From NCBI RefSeq assembly GCF_000315425.1, contig NZ_JH992922.1, positions 1,608,611-1,672,610 on the forward strand: a DNA stretch of 64,000 bases, in the 5' to 3' direction. Source of the DNA: Massilia timonae CCUG 45783 (GTDB lineage: Bacteria; Pseudomonadota; Gammaproteobacteria; Burkholderiales; Burkholderiaceae_D). Positions 45,504 to 54,043 of the stretch are shown in pieces. Position 1 is the stretch's first letter; every line of letters starts with the position of its first letter. Both the position numbers and the translations under genes were made by a program. Under the pieces are notes generated by a model, which was given only the letters and a program-made list of their open reading frames with translations, searched no databases and was not told where the DNA came from.

Positions 45504-48011
45504 TCAATCCATCACCAGCAGCAGGCCGCGGATCACCACCATGGCGGTGATGCCCTGCAGGGTCACGTAATGCCAGATCAGCGCGATATTGTCGCGCGTG
45601 GCGCGGTTTTCGGGCTTGACCAGGCCGCGCCAGGCGCGCACGCACAGGTAGGGCGCGGCCAGCAGCAGCACGAACAGCATCACGCCCTGGAAGCCGAGCA
45701 TGATCGCGATCGAGGCGTTCCAGGCATCCTTGGTGCCATCGAGGTGGACCAGGCGCCAGCTGTGCACGTCGAGCAGGAAGGCGGCCGTGGTGCAGGCCAG
45801 CGCCGCGAGTGTCGTCCAGGCCATGCCGTGGCCCTTCAGGCGACCGCTGAACCAGACCAGGGCGGAGCCAAGCAGCAGCAGGGCGGCGGCGGCGATGGTG
45901 TACGTTCCGTCGGGCAGCGAGGCGCCCGGCGGCGGGCAGATCTCGAGCCGCATCGAGGTGTGGATGTAGGTGTAGGCGAAGGACCAGAAGATCCCGTAGA
46001 TCACGATCAGCATGATGAAGGTGCCCCACCACGAATGCGAGGCGACGCCGACCGCGCCGATCGGCAGCCTGATGCCGCCGCCGATCGGAGCGTGGGTCAT
46101 GTTGACGCTGCGGTCCGATTGCCACAGCCAGCCGATGATGCAGGCGACGGCGATGACGCCGCAAATCGAGGCCAGCACCATCGCCTTCACGGTCAGCAGC
46201 AGGAAGAAGCCGGCCGTGCCGGCGGCGCCGATCACGGTCAGCCAGCTGTCGCCGGGCAGGATCATCAGGTAGTTGGGCGTCGCGCTCACCGGGCTGGTGG
46301 CGATCGTCTCGCGGCGGCCGGTGACGGTATTGGGCAGGTAGTGGCGGCCTTCTTCGACCTCCTTCGACAGGGTCGGCTGGTCCCAGAGCGGATCGTCGGA
46401 CGTGACGATCGGGATGCTGCGGTTGCCGTAGTCCTCGGACGGCAGCCACTCGAGCGTCGCCGCGTTCCACGGATTGCCGACTTCCTTGGTTGGCCGGCGC
46501 AGGGTGCGGGTGGCGTCGACGATCATGGCCACGATGCCAAGGGCGAACATGAAGGCGCCGATGGTCGAGAGCATATTCAGCCAATCCCAGCCCATCTCGT
46601 GCGAGTAGGTATAGACCCGGCGCGGCATGCCGTACAGGCCGGTGATGTGCATCGGGAAGAAGGTGATGTTGAAGCCGCCGAACAGCAGCCAGAAGATCGG
46701 TTTGGCCCAGCGCTCCGACATCTGGTTGCCGTTGATGAGCGGCAGCCAGTAATAGATGGCGGCGAACACCGGGAACACCATGCCGCCGATCAGCACGTAA
46801 TGCAGGTGGGCGACGATGAAATAGGTGTCGTGCACCTGCCAGTCGAACGGGATCACGGCCACCATCACGCCGGTCAGCCCGCCCAGCACGAAGATGAACA
46901 TGAAGCCGAGCATGAATAGAGTAGGAGCATTCAGCTTGATGCGGCCACTCCATAAGGTGGCGATCCAGCCGAACACCTGGATGCCGGTGGGGATCGCCAC
47001 CGCCATGCTGGCCGCCGAGATCAGGCTCATCTCGAGCACGCCCAGGCCGGCGGTGAACATGTGGTGGGCCCACAGGCCGAAACTGAAGATGCCGACGCCG
47101 ACCAGCGCCACCACGATCACGCGCCGTCCCACCAGGCGGTTCTGGGCGATGGTCGGGATCATGGTCGAGATCATGCCGGCCGCCGGCAGGAAGATGATGT
47201 AGACCTCGGGATGGCCGAAGAACCAGAACAGGTGCTGCCAGATCAGCGGGTCGCCGCCGCGCTCGGCATCGAAGATCGGCATGTTGAAGGCGCGCTCGAG
47301 TTCGAGCAGCGCGGTGCCGGCGATCACGGCCGGGAAGGCGATGATGATCATCACGCCCACCACCAGCATGGCCCAGGCATACACCGGCATGCGGCGCAGG
47401 GTCATGCCCGGCGCGCGGGTGAACAGGATGCCGACGATCAGCTCGATCGCGCCGGCGATCGCCGAGATCTCGATGAAGCCGATCCCCAGCAGCCAGAAGT
47501 CGGCGTTCAGGCCGGGCGAATACTTCATGCCGGTCAGCGGCGGATACATGAACCAGCCGCCGTCCGGCGCCAGGCCCCAGAACAGGGTGCAGAAGAAGGC
47601 CAGGCCGCCGAAGGCATAGGCCCAGAAGGCGTAGGCCGACAATCGGGGGAAAGGCAGATCGCGCGCGCCCAGCATATTGGGCAGCAGGTAGACCGCGATC
47701 GCCTCGACGATCGGGATCGCGAACAGGAACATCATCACGGTGCCGTGCATCGTGAAGATCTGGTTGTAGGTGCTGGCGGCCACCAGGTCGTTGTCCGGCA
47801 CCGCCAGCTGCACCCGCATGATCAGGGCCAGGATGCCGGCCAGGATGAAGAACAGGATCGCCGTCCCGATGTACATCAGGCCGATATTGGTGTTGTTGAC
47901 CGACTTGAAGAAGCGCCAGCCGCTGGGCGTTTCCCAGATCTGTTCGAGGCGGGTCAGCTCCAGCGGTGGGCGGGGCAGGGGATTCGGCAAAGCGTCGTCG
48001 CGCGTCGTCAT
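45504..48011 (-). CDS. cytochrome c oxidase subunit I-III fusion (CtaD-CtaE)
   Basis: This 835-aa protein joins two subunits. Residues 1 to about 560 are COX I: a heme-binding His in QIFTMHGTVMMFLFAIP, the CuB His-Tyr pair in WFFGHPEVYIIFLPAAGMIS (about 265-284), and the heme His residues in DTYFIVAHLHYVLIGG. From about 660 on comes a COX III part (SHSWWGTFIMLIVIYGIFWS and HSWRLVHLDGTKDAWNASIA). The enzyme reduces oxygen to water at the inner membrane and pumps protons. The ATG overlaps the stop of the COX II gene by 4 bp. Confidence 0.92.
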   Translation of the reverse strand: MTTRDDALPNPLPRPPLELTRLEQIWETPSGWRFFKSVNNTNIGLMYIGTAILFFILAGILALIMRVQLAVPDNDLVAASTYNQIFTMHGTVMMFLFAIPIVEAIAVYLLPNMLGARDLPFPRLSAYAFWAYAFGGLAFFCTLFWGLAPDGGWFMYPPLTGMKYSPGLNADFWLLGIGFIEISAIAGAIELIVGILFTRAPGMTLRRMPVYAWAMLVVGVMIIIAFPAVIAGTALLELERAFNMPIFDAERGGDPLIWQHLFWFFGHPEVYIIFLPAAGMISTMIPTIAQNRLVGRRVIVVALVGVGIFSFGLWAHHMFTAGLGVLEMSLISAASMAVAIPTGIQVFGWIATLWSGRIKLNAPTLFMLGFMFIFVLGGLTGVMVAVIPFDWQVHDTYFIVAHLHYVLIGGMVFPVFAAIYYWLPLINGNQMSERWAKPIFWLLFGGFNITFFPMHITGLYGMPRRVYTYSHEMGWDWLNMLSTIGAFMFALGIVAMIVDATRTLRRPTKEVGNPWNAATLEWLPSEDYGNRSIPIVTSDDPLWDQPTLSKEVEEGRHYLPNTVTGRRETIATSPVSATPNYLMILPGDSWLTVIGAAGTAGFFLLLTVKAMVLASICGVIAVACIIGWLWQSDRSVNMTHAPIGGGIRLPIGAVGVASHSWWGTFIMLIVIYGIFWSFAYTYIHTSMRLEICPPPGASLPDGTYTIAAAALLLLGSALVWFSGRLKGHGMAWTTLAALACTTAAFLLDVHSWRLVHLDGTKDAWNASIAIMLGFQGVMLFVLLLAAPYLCVRAWRGLVKPENRATRDNIALIWHYVTLQGITAMVVIRGLLLVMD

Positions 48012-48970
48012 TTCAGGTGCTCGAGGTAGGTGGCCAGCGCGCGCAGGGTTTCGCCGTCCAGGTCTTGTGAAGGCGGCATGAACACGCCTGGCTTGATGGC
48101 TTGCGGGTCGGCGATCCAGCCGGCCAGCGTGCCGCGGTGGTTGCGCAGGGTGCCGGCCGCGATTTCGCGGCGGCTGCCGACGTGGGTCAGGTCAGGGCCC
48201 AGGCGCGAGGTGTCGGCAATGCGCGCCTGCTCCGAGAACGGCGGCACGTCGGTGACGCCGCGGATCGTGTGGCAGGCCTGGCATTGCTGCGCCAGGAAGG
48301 CCTCGCGGCCGCGCCGCAGCACGGTGGTGTCGGCCGGCAGGCTTGGCGCCGCCTGGCGCGCCAGCCAGGCGTCGAATTCGGGGCGCGGCAGGGCGATCAC
48401 GTGGAAGGCCATGCGCGCGTGCTGCTCGCCGCAGTATTCGGCGCACTGGCCGCGATACACGCCCGGCTTGTCGGCGCGCAGGGTCAGGCCGGTGACGCGG
48501 CCCGGGATCATGTCGCGCTTGCCGGCCAGCGACGGCACCCACAGGCTGTGGATCACGTCGGACGCGGTCAATCCAAGGTAGACCGATTCGCCGACCGGGA
48601 TGTGGATCTCGTTGGCGCTGATGATCTCGCGATTGGTGGCCGGGTCGCGGTAGCGCACCTCCCACCACCACATCTTGCCGGTGACCGAGATCGTCAGCGC
48701 ATCGTGCGAGGTCTGCGGCGCCAGCTGCGCGCTGCGCCAGGTGCTCCAGGCGAGCAAAGCGGTGAGCACCACCACCGGGAAGGCGATGCCGGCGCCGAAG
48801 ATCCAGATGGCGGGCCGGATCGGGCGCGCCTGGCGCCGCATGGCCAGGGTCAGCAAGGCCATCACGAAGATGAAGATCAGCGTGCCGCCGACGAACAGCA
48901 CCCAGGTGAACTGGTGGATGATGGCGGCGTCGGCGCCGGCCGGATGGAGGACGGATTGCAGGTCGTTCAT
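48008..48970 (-). CDS. cytochrome c oxidase subunit II with C-terminal cytochrome c domain (caa3 type)
   Basis: This 320-aa protein has two N-terminal membrane helices (about residues 20-42 and 55-75). The periplasmic CuA domain has the ligands in GQCAEYCGEQHARMAFHVI (about 195-213, CxxxC...H..M) and the electron-entry Trp run GKMWWWEVRY. A cytochrome c domain then follows with the heme motif QQCQACHTIRG (about 244-254) and a likely axial Met in GVFMPPSQDL. Fusion of heme c to subunit II defines caa3 oxidases. Its start overlaps the stop of the next upstream cytochrome gene. Confidence 0.93.
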   Translation of the reverse strand: MNDLQSVLHPAGADAAIIHQFTWVLFVGGTLIFIFVMALLTLAMRRQARPIRPAIWIFGAGIAFPVVVLTALLAWSTWRSAQLAPQTSHDALTISVTGKMWWWEVRYRDPATNREIISANEIHIPVGESVYLGLTASDVIHSLWVPSLAGKRDMIPGRVTGLTLRADKPGVYRGQCAEYCGEQHARMAFHVIALPRPEFDAWLARQAAPSLPADTTVLRRGREAFLAQQCQACHTIRGVTDVPPFSEQARIADTSRLGPDLTHVGSRREIAAGTLRNHRGTLAGWIADPQAIKPGVFMPPSQDLDGETLRALATYLEHLK

Positions 48971-49359
48971 TTCAGGGTGTACATGAAGGCCGCCATATGG
49001 CGCGCCTCTTCTTCGGAAATGCCGAGCGCCGGCATCAGCGTGCCGGGCTTGACCGCGGGCGGGTTCCGCAGGAAGCGGACCATGTTCTCGGGCTGGTTCG
49101 GGATGCTGCCTGCGATATAACTCAGGCGGCCCATGTACTGCAGCGACGGACCGGCGTCGCCGTTCGTGCCCTGCACCTCGGGAATGAAATGGCAGGCCGC
49201 GCACTGGTATTGCTGGGCCAGCAGGCGACCGCGCTCCGGATCGCCCCCTTCGACACGGCTCGGCTTGTCCTGGCTGCCGCAGCCGCTCGCCAGCAGCGCG
49301 CACAGCAGCATGGCGCTGGCGCGTAAAAGGAAAGGACGGCCGTATTGACAGATATTCAT
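48967..49359 (-). CDS. cytochrome c lipoprotein, first gene of the oxidase operon
   Basis: This 130-aa protein has an N-terminal signal with a plausible lipobox (LLASGC, Cys27). One heme c site is in QYQCAACHFIPEV (about residues 52-64) and a likely axial Met in GTLMPALGISEEEA. It should hold heme at the outer face of the inner membrane and feed electrons to the oxidase. Its stop overlaps the COX II ATG by 4 bp. It is clearly related to the cytochrome at 50009 (GDPERG, QY-CxxCH, YIAG..PN, MP.(L/M)GVSE pattern). No strong ribosome binding site is seen; a GTG two codons upstream is possible. Confidence 0.88.
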   Translation of the reverse strand: MNICQYGRPFLLRASAMLLCALLASGCGSQDKPSRVEGGDPERGRLLAQQYQCAACHFIPEVQGTNGDAGPSLQYMGRLSYIAGSIPNQPENMVRFLRNPPAVKPGTLMPALGISEEEARHMAAFMYTLK

Positions 49360-49396
49360 GCGCACGGTTGGTTTTTCGTGAAAAAGCAGTGGCTTT

Positions 49397-49402
49397 TATA
49401 AT
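49397..49402 (+). promoter_or_regulatory. possible -10 box in the divergent cytochrome promoter region
   Basis: TATAAT lies in the 86-bp gap between the two divergent cytochrome operons, about 44 bp before the plus-strand ATG. The matching -35 (TTTCGT, 17-nt spacer) is poor. Confidence 0.4.
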
Positions 49403-49445
49403 ACAAGAAATTAGATGTCATTTTTTTAACTGAACGCCCTAGGTT

Positions 49446-50012
49446 ATGCTATCCAATCGCGCACGACTTATCGTCAAGACCATGGTGCTGACCCTGCTGG
49501 GGGCAGGGCTGATCGGCGCCGTCATCGGCCTGATCGTCCTGCGCGGCGGTTTCTACAATATCGCCGCGACCGCGCAGCACTACCCGCTGATCTACACCGT
49601 GTTCGAGGAAGGCTTGCAGTACTCGGTGCAGAACCACGCGCGCGACATCCAGGTGCCCGCGGGGCTGGGCGCAGCGGAGCAGGTGCGGCGCGGCGCCGCC
49701 ATCTACGCGGCCAACTGCATCCAGTGCCACGGCGGACCGGGCATCGCGCCGCTCAAGCAGGGCATGAGCATGCAGCCGGTGCCCGGGCCGCTGGTGGACG
49801 CCGACCTCAATTGGGAAACGCGCGAGCTGTACTGGATCACCCGCAACGGCATCAAGATGAGCGGCATGCCGGCCTGGGAATACCACTTGAGCGACAACGA
49901 TATCTGGGCCGTGGTGGCGTTCGTGTCGGCCATGCCGAACATGACGCAGGAAGACTTCCGCCGCATGACCTCCACCGAGGCCGGAACCGTAACCCAGGGG
50001 GAGGCGCCATGA
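49446..50012 (+). CDS. membrane-anchored mono-heme cytochrome c
   Basis: This 188-aa protein has an N-terminal membrane helix (residues 9-32, TMVLTLLGAGLIGAVIGLIV), a linker, then a class I cytochrome c domain with the heme motif AANCIQCHGGPG (about residues 94-105) and the likely axial Met in GIKMSGMPAWEYHL. It sits at the periplasmic face. It is divergent from the caa3 operon with 86 bp between, and overlaps the next cytochrome gene by 4 bp. It may supply electrons to the oxidase. Confidence 0.88.
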   Translation: MLSNRARLIVKTMVLTLLGAGLIGAVIGLIVLRGGFYNIAATAQHYPLIYTVFEEGLQYSVQNHARDIQVPAGLGAAEQVRRGAAIYAANCIQCHGGPGIAPLKQGMSMQPVPGPLVDADLNWETRELYWITRNGIKMSGMPAWEYHLSDNDIWAVVAFVSAMPNMTQEDFRRMTSTEAGTVTQGEAP

Positions 50013-50371
50013 CAGCAGCACGCATTCCCGCCATGATGGCGCTGGCCATGCTGGTGGCGGCCTGTGGCCCGACGCGGCCGGCGCCCGGCATCCAGGGCGA
50101 CCCCGAACGCGGCAAGATCGCGCTGACCCAGTACGCCTGCCACTCCTGCCATACGGTGCCGAGCATCGCCGGCTCGAAGGTCTACGTCGGCCGTCCGCTC
50201 GGCGACATGGCCGAGCGCCGCTACATCGCCGGCAAGGTGCCCAATACCCAGGACAACCTGGTGCGCTGGATCATGGATCCGCAGGCGATCGATCCGGGCA
50301 ACGCGATGCCGAACATGGGCGTGAGCGAGCGCGATGCGATCGACATCAGCGCCTATCTGCTCAGTCAATAG
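50009..50371 (+). CDS. cytochrome c lipoprotein, paralogue of the 48967 gene product
   Basis: This 120-aa protein has a lipoprotein signal ending LVAAC (Cys19) and one heme c site in YACHSCHTVPSI (about residues 46-57), with the likely axial Met in GNAMPNMGVSERDA. It shares layout and many positions with the cytochrome on the other strand (48967-49359), so the two arose by duplication. Translation is coupled to the preceding cytochrome (ATGA overlap). It is probably an electron carrier near the caa3 oxidase. Confidence 0.88.
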   Translation: MTAARIPAMMALAMLVAACGPTRPAPGIQGDPERGKIALTQYACHSCHTVPSIAGSKVYVGRPLGDMAERRYIAGKVPNTQDNLVRWIMDPQAIDPGNAMPNMGVSERDAIDISAYLLSQ

Positions 50372-50442
50372 CCGATCCTTGGTATCATCGCCGGTTTGAC
50401 GCGGACCGCCACGGTCCGCGCGTTCACGACCGAGGAAGAATC

Positions 50443-51291
50443 ATGAGATTGGTGCGCTATGGCCGCCCGGGCAAAGAGAAGCCGGGCCTGTTCGACGAAG
50501 AGGGCCGCCTGCGCGACCTGTCCGGCATCATCGACGACATCGATGCGTCGGTGTTGGGCGACAAGGCGCTGCGCAAGCTGGCGAAGATCGACCACAAGAC
50601 CCTGCCGCTGGTGCGCGGCAATCCGCGCCTGGGCGTGCCGGTCAAGGGCGTCGGCAAATTCATCGGCATCGGCATGAACTACGCCGACCACGTCGCCGAA
50701 ACCAAATCCATCACCCCGAGCGAGCCGGTGTTCTTCACCAAGGCGACCAGCTCCCTGAACGGCCCTGACGATGCGATCGTGCTGCCGAAAGGCTCGAAGA
50801 AGACCGACTGGGAAGTCGAACTGGGCGTCATCATCGGCACCCGCGCACAGTACGTGAGCGAAGAAGAAGCGCTGAAGTACGTGGCCGGCTACTGCGTGGT
50901 CAACGACGTCTCGGAGCGCGCCTTCCAGTTCGAGATGGGCTCGCAGTGGGATAAAGGCAAAGGCTGCGACACCTTCGGCCCGGTCGGCCCCTTCCTGGTC
51001 ACGCGCGACGAGATCTACGACGTGCAAGACCTCGACTTGTATCTGGAACTGAACGGCAAGCGCATGCAGACCGGGAACACGGGCAGCATGATCTTCAGCG
51101 TGGCGCAGATCGTCAGCTACGTGTCGCGCTTCATGACACTGGAGCCGGGCGACATCATCACCACCGGCACCCCGCCGGGCGTGGGCATGGGCCGCTCGCC
51201 GCAGCGCTTCCTGAAAAAGGGCGACCAGCTGCGCCTGGGAATCGCGGGCCTGGGCGAGCAGCAGGCCGAAGTGGTGGCGTTTCCGAAATAA
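50443..51291 (+). CDS. fumarylacetoacetate hydrolase family protein
   Basis: This 282-aa protein has the FAH fold. GVGKFIGIGMNYADHVAETK (about residues 66-85) carries the catalytic His, PVFFTKATSSLNGPDDAIVL and DWEVELGVIIG carry the metal-binding acids, and DIITTGTPPGVGMGRSP closes the domain. This is the short bacterial form that acts as ureidoglycolate lyase, 2,4-diketo-acid hydrolase or oxaloacetate decarboxylase. Context gives no pathway, so the substrate is open. GAGGAAG precedes the ATG. Confidence 0.88.
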   Translation: MRLVRYGRPGKEKPGLFDEEGRLRDLSGIIDDIDASVLGDKALRKLAKIDHKTLPLVRGNPRLGVPVKGVGKFIGIGMNYADHVAETKSITPSEPVFFTKATSSLNGPDDAIVLPKGSKKTDWEVELGVIIGTRAQYVSEEEALKYVAGYCVVNDVSERAFQFEMGSQWDKGKGCDTFGPVGPFLVTRDEIYDVQDLDLYLELNGKRMQTGNTGSMIFSVAQIVSYVSRFMTLEPGDIITTGTPPGVGMGRSPQRFLKKGDQLRLGIAGLGEQQAEVVAFPK

Positions 51292-51297
51292 GCGTCG

Positions 51298-51315
51298 CCC
51301 CCGCGAAGGCGGGGG
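51298..51315. repeat. REP-like GC hairpin between convergent genes
   Basis: CCCCCGC-GAAG-GCGGGGG. This hairpin is a common intergenic repeat in many proteobacteria and may end both converging transcripts. Confidence 0.5.
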
Positions 51316-51334
51316 TCCAAGTACACCTTCAACC

Positions 51335-51889
51335 CTAATCCGGCATGCGCCACGCGCCCTCCTCGGGCACGCTGGTGCGCGCCGTGTTCATCACCATCGC
51401 GAGCAGGGTGTAGTAGCCGTTGATCCCGATGAGGTCGACCACGCCCTGATCGCCGAACAGCGCGAGCGCGTCGGCATACACCCGGTCCGACACCGCCTTG
51501 TGCTCGTGCAGCTCGATGCAGAAGTCGTGCACCACCGCCTCGTCCACCAGCATGTCGCCCGGCCGCTCGCGCGCCGCGATGGCCGCGATGACCGACGACG
51601 GAATTCCCACCTGGGCCGCGATCGGCGCATGGATCGCCCACTCCACCTGCTGGTCCCACTGGCGCGCCGTGACCAGGATCGCCAGCTCCGACAGGCGCAC
51701 CCCGATCGCGCTGCGGTAGCGCAGGTACTCGCCCATGCGCTGCGCATGGCTCATCAGCTCGGGACTGCGCAGCAGCGGCACGAAGGGGCCGTAGACGGCG
51801 CCGCGCGGGCCGGCGACGATTTCCCGCGCGGCGGCGCGCTGGGCGTCGTTCAGTTCATGGTCGGGAATGGGGCCCAGGCGCTCGCTCAT
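51335..51889 (-). CDS. carboxymuconolactone decarboxylase (CMD/AhpD-like) family protein
   Basis: This 184-aa protein has the all-helical CMD domain in SPELMSHAQRMGEYLRYRSA and SELAILVTARQWDQQVEWAI. It lacks the CxxC of AhpD-type peroxidase partners: the corresponding stretch reads WDQQVEWAIHAP. So it is not a redox AhpD; a lyase or structural role is more likely. The start MSERLGPIPDHE at 51889 was chosen over an upstream in-frame Met because of composition. It is convergent with the FAH gene across a REP-like hairpin. Confidence 0.78.
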   Translation of the reverse strand: MSERLGPIPDHELNDAQRAAAREIVAGPRGAVYGPFVPLLRSPELMSHAQRMGEYLRYRSAIGVRLSELAILVTARQWDQQVEWAIHAPIAAQVGIPSSVIAAIAARERPGDMLVDEAVVHDFCIELHEHKAVSDRVYADALALFGDQGVVDLIGINGYYTLLAMVMNTARTSVPEEGAWRMPD

Positions 51890-52012
51890 GTGTTGTTCCA
51901 ATAGTGATCCCAAGAAAATATTCGCACGGCCTGCGCTAAAAATCAAAAGAAGCCGGCTCTCCCGCGCTTATCGTCAAGTGTCGTCCCTATCGGAGATCGG
52001 AGGTAAGCTTTC

Positions 52013-53338
52013 ATGAGCCACATCATCCACCGCAGTCTGCGCCAGGTGCCGCCCCTCGCGGCCGGCGGCGAGGGCATTACGCTCGTCGACACCAACGGCA
52101 AGACCTATATCGACGCCAGCAGCGGCGCCGCCGTCTCTTCGCTGGGCCACGGCCACCCGGACGTGATCGCCGCCATGCACCGCCAGATCGACCGCTGCGC
52201 CTATGCCCACACCGCCTTCTTCACCACCGACGTGGCCGAGCAGCTGGCCGCGCGCCTGGTCGAGGGCGGGCCGGAAGACATGGGGGGCGTCTATTTCGTC
52301 TCCGGCGGCTCCGAGGCGATGGAGACCGCGCTCAAGCTGGCGCGCCAGTACTGGGTCGAGATGGGCGAGCCGCAGCGCACCCGCTTCCTGGCGCGGCGCC
52401 AGAGCTATCACGGCAACACGCTGGGCGTCCTGGGCGTGGGCGGCAACGAGTGGAGAAAACGCGCCTTCGCCCCGCTATTGAAGGATGCGCTGCGGGTGTC
52501 GGCCTGCTACGAGTACCGCGGCCGCGCCGACGGCGTCAGCGTCGACGACTACACCGCCGGCCTGCTGGACGAACTGGAGACCACCATCCTGCGCGCCGGC
52601 CCCGAGAACATCATCGCTTTCGTGGCCGAGCCGGTGGTGGGAGCGACCGGCGGCGCGATCCCGCCCACGCCGGGCTACTTCCAGGGCGTGCGCGAGATCT
52701 GCGACCGCCATCGCATCCTGCTCATCGCCGACGAAGTCATGTGCGGCATGGGCCGCACCGGCACCATGTACGCGATCGAGCAGGACGGCGTGGCGCCCGA
52801 CATCGTGGCCGTGGCCAAGGGCCTGGGCGCCGGCTACCAGCCGATCGGCGCGGTGCTGGCGCACAAGGCAATCGTCGAATGCCTGCGCAGCCGCAGCGGC
52901 ATGTTCCAGCACGGGCACACCTATATCGGCCATCCGGTAGCGGCCGCCGCGGCGCTGGCGGTGCAGCAGGTGATCGAGCGCGACGACCTGCTGGCGCGGG
53001 TGCGCAGCCGCGGCGCGGTGCTGCGCCGCATGCTGGGCGACGTGTTCGGGGTGCACGAGCATGTCGGCGACATCCGCGGACGCGGGCTGCTGCTGGCGCT
53101 GGAGTTCGTGCGCGACCGGGAAACGAAGGAGCCGTTCGCGCCCGAGCGCAAGCTGCACGCGGCGATCAAGGCCAAGGCGATGGCGCGCGGCCTGCTGGTC
53201 TATCCGATGGGGGGAACGATCGATGGGCAGCACGGCGACCATGTGCTGCTGGCGCCGCCCTTCATTGCGACGCCGGCGGATCTGTCCGAGATCGTGTCGC
53301 GCCTGAGCGATGCGGTGGAGGCGGCGTTGTCGACGTGA
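52013..53338 (+). CDS. class III aminotransferase (PLP-dependent)
   Basis: This 441-aa protein has the ornithine/omega-aminotransferase layout: YIDASSGAAVSSLGHGHPDV near the N terminus, VYFVSGGSEAMETALKLARQ (about residues 94-113) binding the PLP phosphate, and ILLIADEVMCGMGRTGTMYA (about 236-255) with the Asp that contacts the pyridine N. The Schiff-base Lys is in IVAVAKGLGAGYQPIGAVL. It moves an amino group from an amine or amino acid to a keto acid; the donor is unknown. GGAGG lies 9 nt before the ATG. Confidence 0.9.
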   Translation: MSHIIHRSLRQVPPLAAGGEGITLVDTNGKTYIDASSGAAVSSLGHGHPDVIAAMHRQIDRCAYAHTAFFTTDVAEQLAARLVEGGPEDMGGVYFVSGGSEAMETALKLARQYWVEMGEPQRTRFLARRQSYHGNTLGVLGVGGNEWRKRAFAPLLKDALRVSACYEYRGRADGVSVDDYTAGLLDELETTILRAGPENIIAFVAEPVVGATGGAIPPTPGYFQGVREICDRHRILLIADEVMCGMGRTGTMYAIEQDGVAPDIVAVAKGLGAGYQPIGAVLAHKAIVECLRSRSGMFQHGHTYIGHPVAAAAALAVQQVIERDDLLARVRSRGAVLRRMLGDVFGVHEHVGDIRGRGLLLALEFVRDRETKEPFAPERKLHAAIKAKAMARGLLVYPMGGTIDGQHGDHVLLAPPFIATPADLSEIVSRLSDAVEAALST

Positions 53339-53362
53339 CCGCGCCGCCGATGGAGCCGGGTG

Positions 53363-54031
53363 TCAGGCGACGACCTTGCGAATCCACTTCGCGATGTCCT
53401 GCACCTCTTCCAGGCACAGCGTGTGCTGCATCTGGTAGGCATGCCACTCGACCTGGTAGCCGAGCGATTCGAGCACCTTGCGCGAATCCTCGGCGCGCGC
53501 GAACGGCACCACCGGATCCTGCACGCCATGCGCCATGAAGATCGGCGTGGCCAGGCTGGCGTCAATGCGCTCGGCGCCGGCCACGCCCGCCAGCGGCAGG
53601 TAGCCCGACAGGCACATCATGCCGGCCAGAGGTTCCGGGTGGCGCAGGCCGGTCTGCAAGGTCATCGCGCAGCCCTGCGAGAAGCCGGCCAGGATGATGC
53701 GCGAAGCCGGGATGCCGCGCGCCTTTTCGCGCGCGATCAGCGCCTCGACCTGCAGCTGCGAGGCGCGCAGGCCGGCTTCGTCTTCGCGCCGCACCAGGTC
53801 GGTGGCGACGATGTCGTACCACGAGCGCATCACGTAGCCGCCGTTGATCGTCACCGGCATCGTGTTCGCATGCGGGAACACGAAGCGGATGCCGGGCAGG
53901 CCCGACAAGTCCAGTTCGCGCACGATCGGCACGAAGTCGTTGCCGTCGGCGCCCAGGCCGTGCAGCCAGACGATGGCAATGGACGGGTTCGGCGCGGTTT
54001 CGATCTCGATATTCTCAAGCAGCTGGCTCAT
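53363..54031 (-). CDS. carboxylesterase/phospholipase family hydrolase
   Basis: This 222-aa alpha/beta hydrolase of the acyl-protein thioesterase-like group has WLHGLGADGNDFVPIVREL (oxyanion side, about residues 22-40) and the nucleophile Ser in ILAGFSQGCAMTLQTGLR (about 112-129). The Asp is in HGVQDPVVPFARA and the catalytic His in YQMQHTLCLEEV. It hydrolyses short esters or thioesters in the cytoplasm. It is convergent with the aminotransferase gene (24 bp) and follows mogA by 12 bp on the minus strand, so it is probably the last gene of darP-mogA-esterase. Confidence 0.9.
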   Translation of the reverse strand: MSQLLENIEIETAPNPSIAIVWLHGLGADGNDFVPIVRELDLSGLPGIRFVFPHANTMPVTINGGYVMRSWYDIVATDLVRREDEAGLRASQLQVEALIAREKARGIPASRIILAGFSQGCAMTLQTGLRHPEPLAGMMCLSGYLPLAGVAGAERIDASLATPIFMAHGVQDPVVPFARAEDSRKVLESLGYQVEWHAYQMQHTLCLEEVQDIAKWIRKVVA

Positions 54032-54043
54032 GGCTTCCTTCAG

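Noticed and set aside
45570..48029. Long plus-strand open frames across the oxidase genes
   Set aside because: They are antisense to COX I-III, whose heme and copper ligands are clear.
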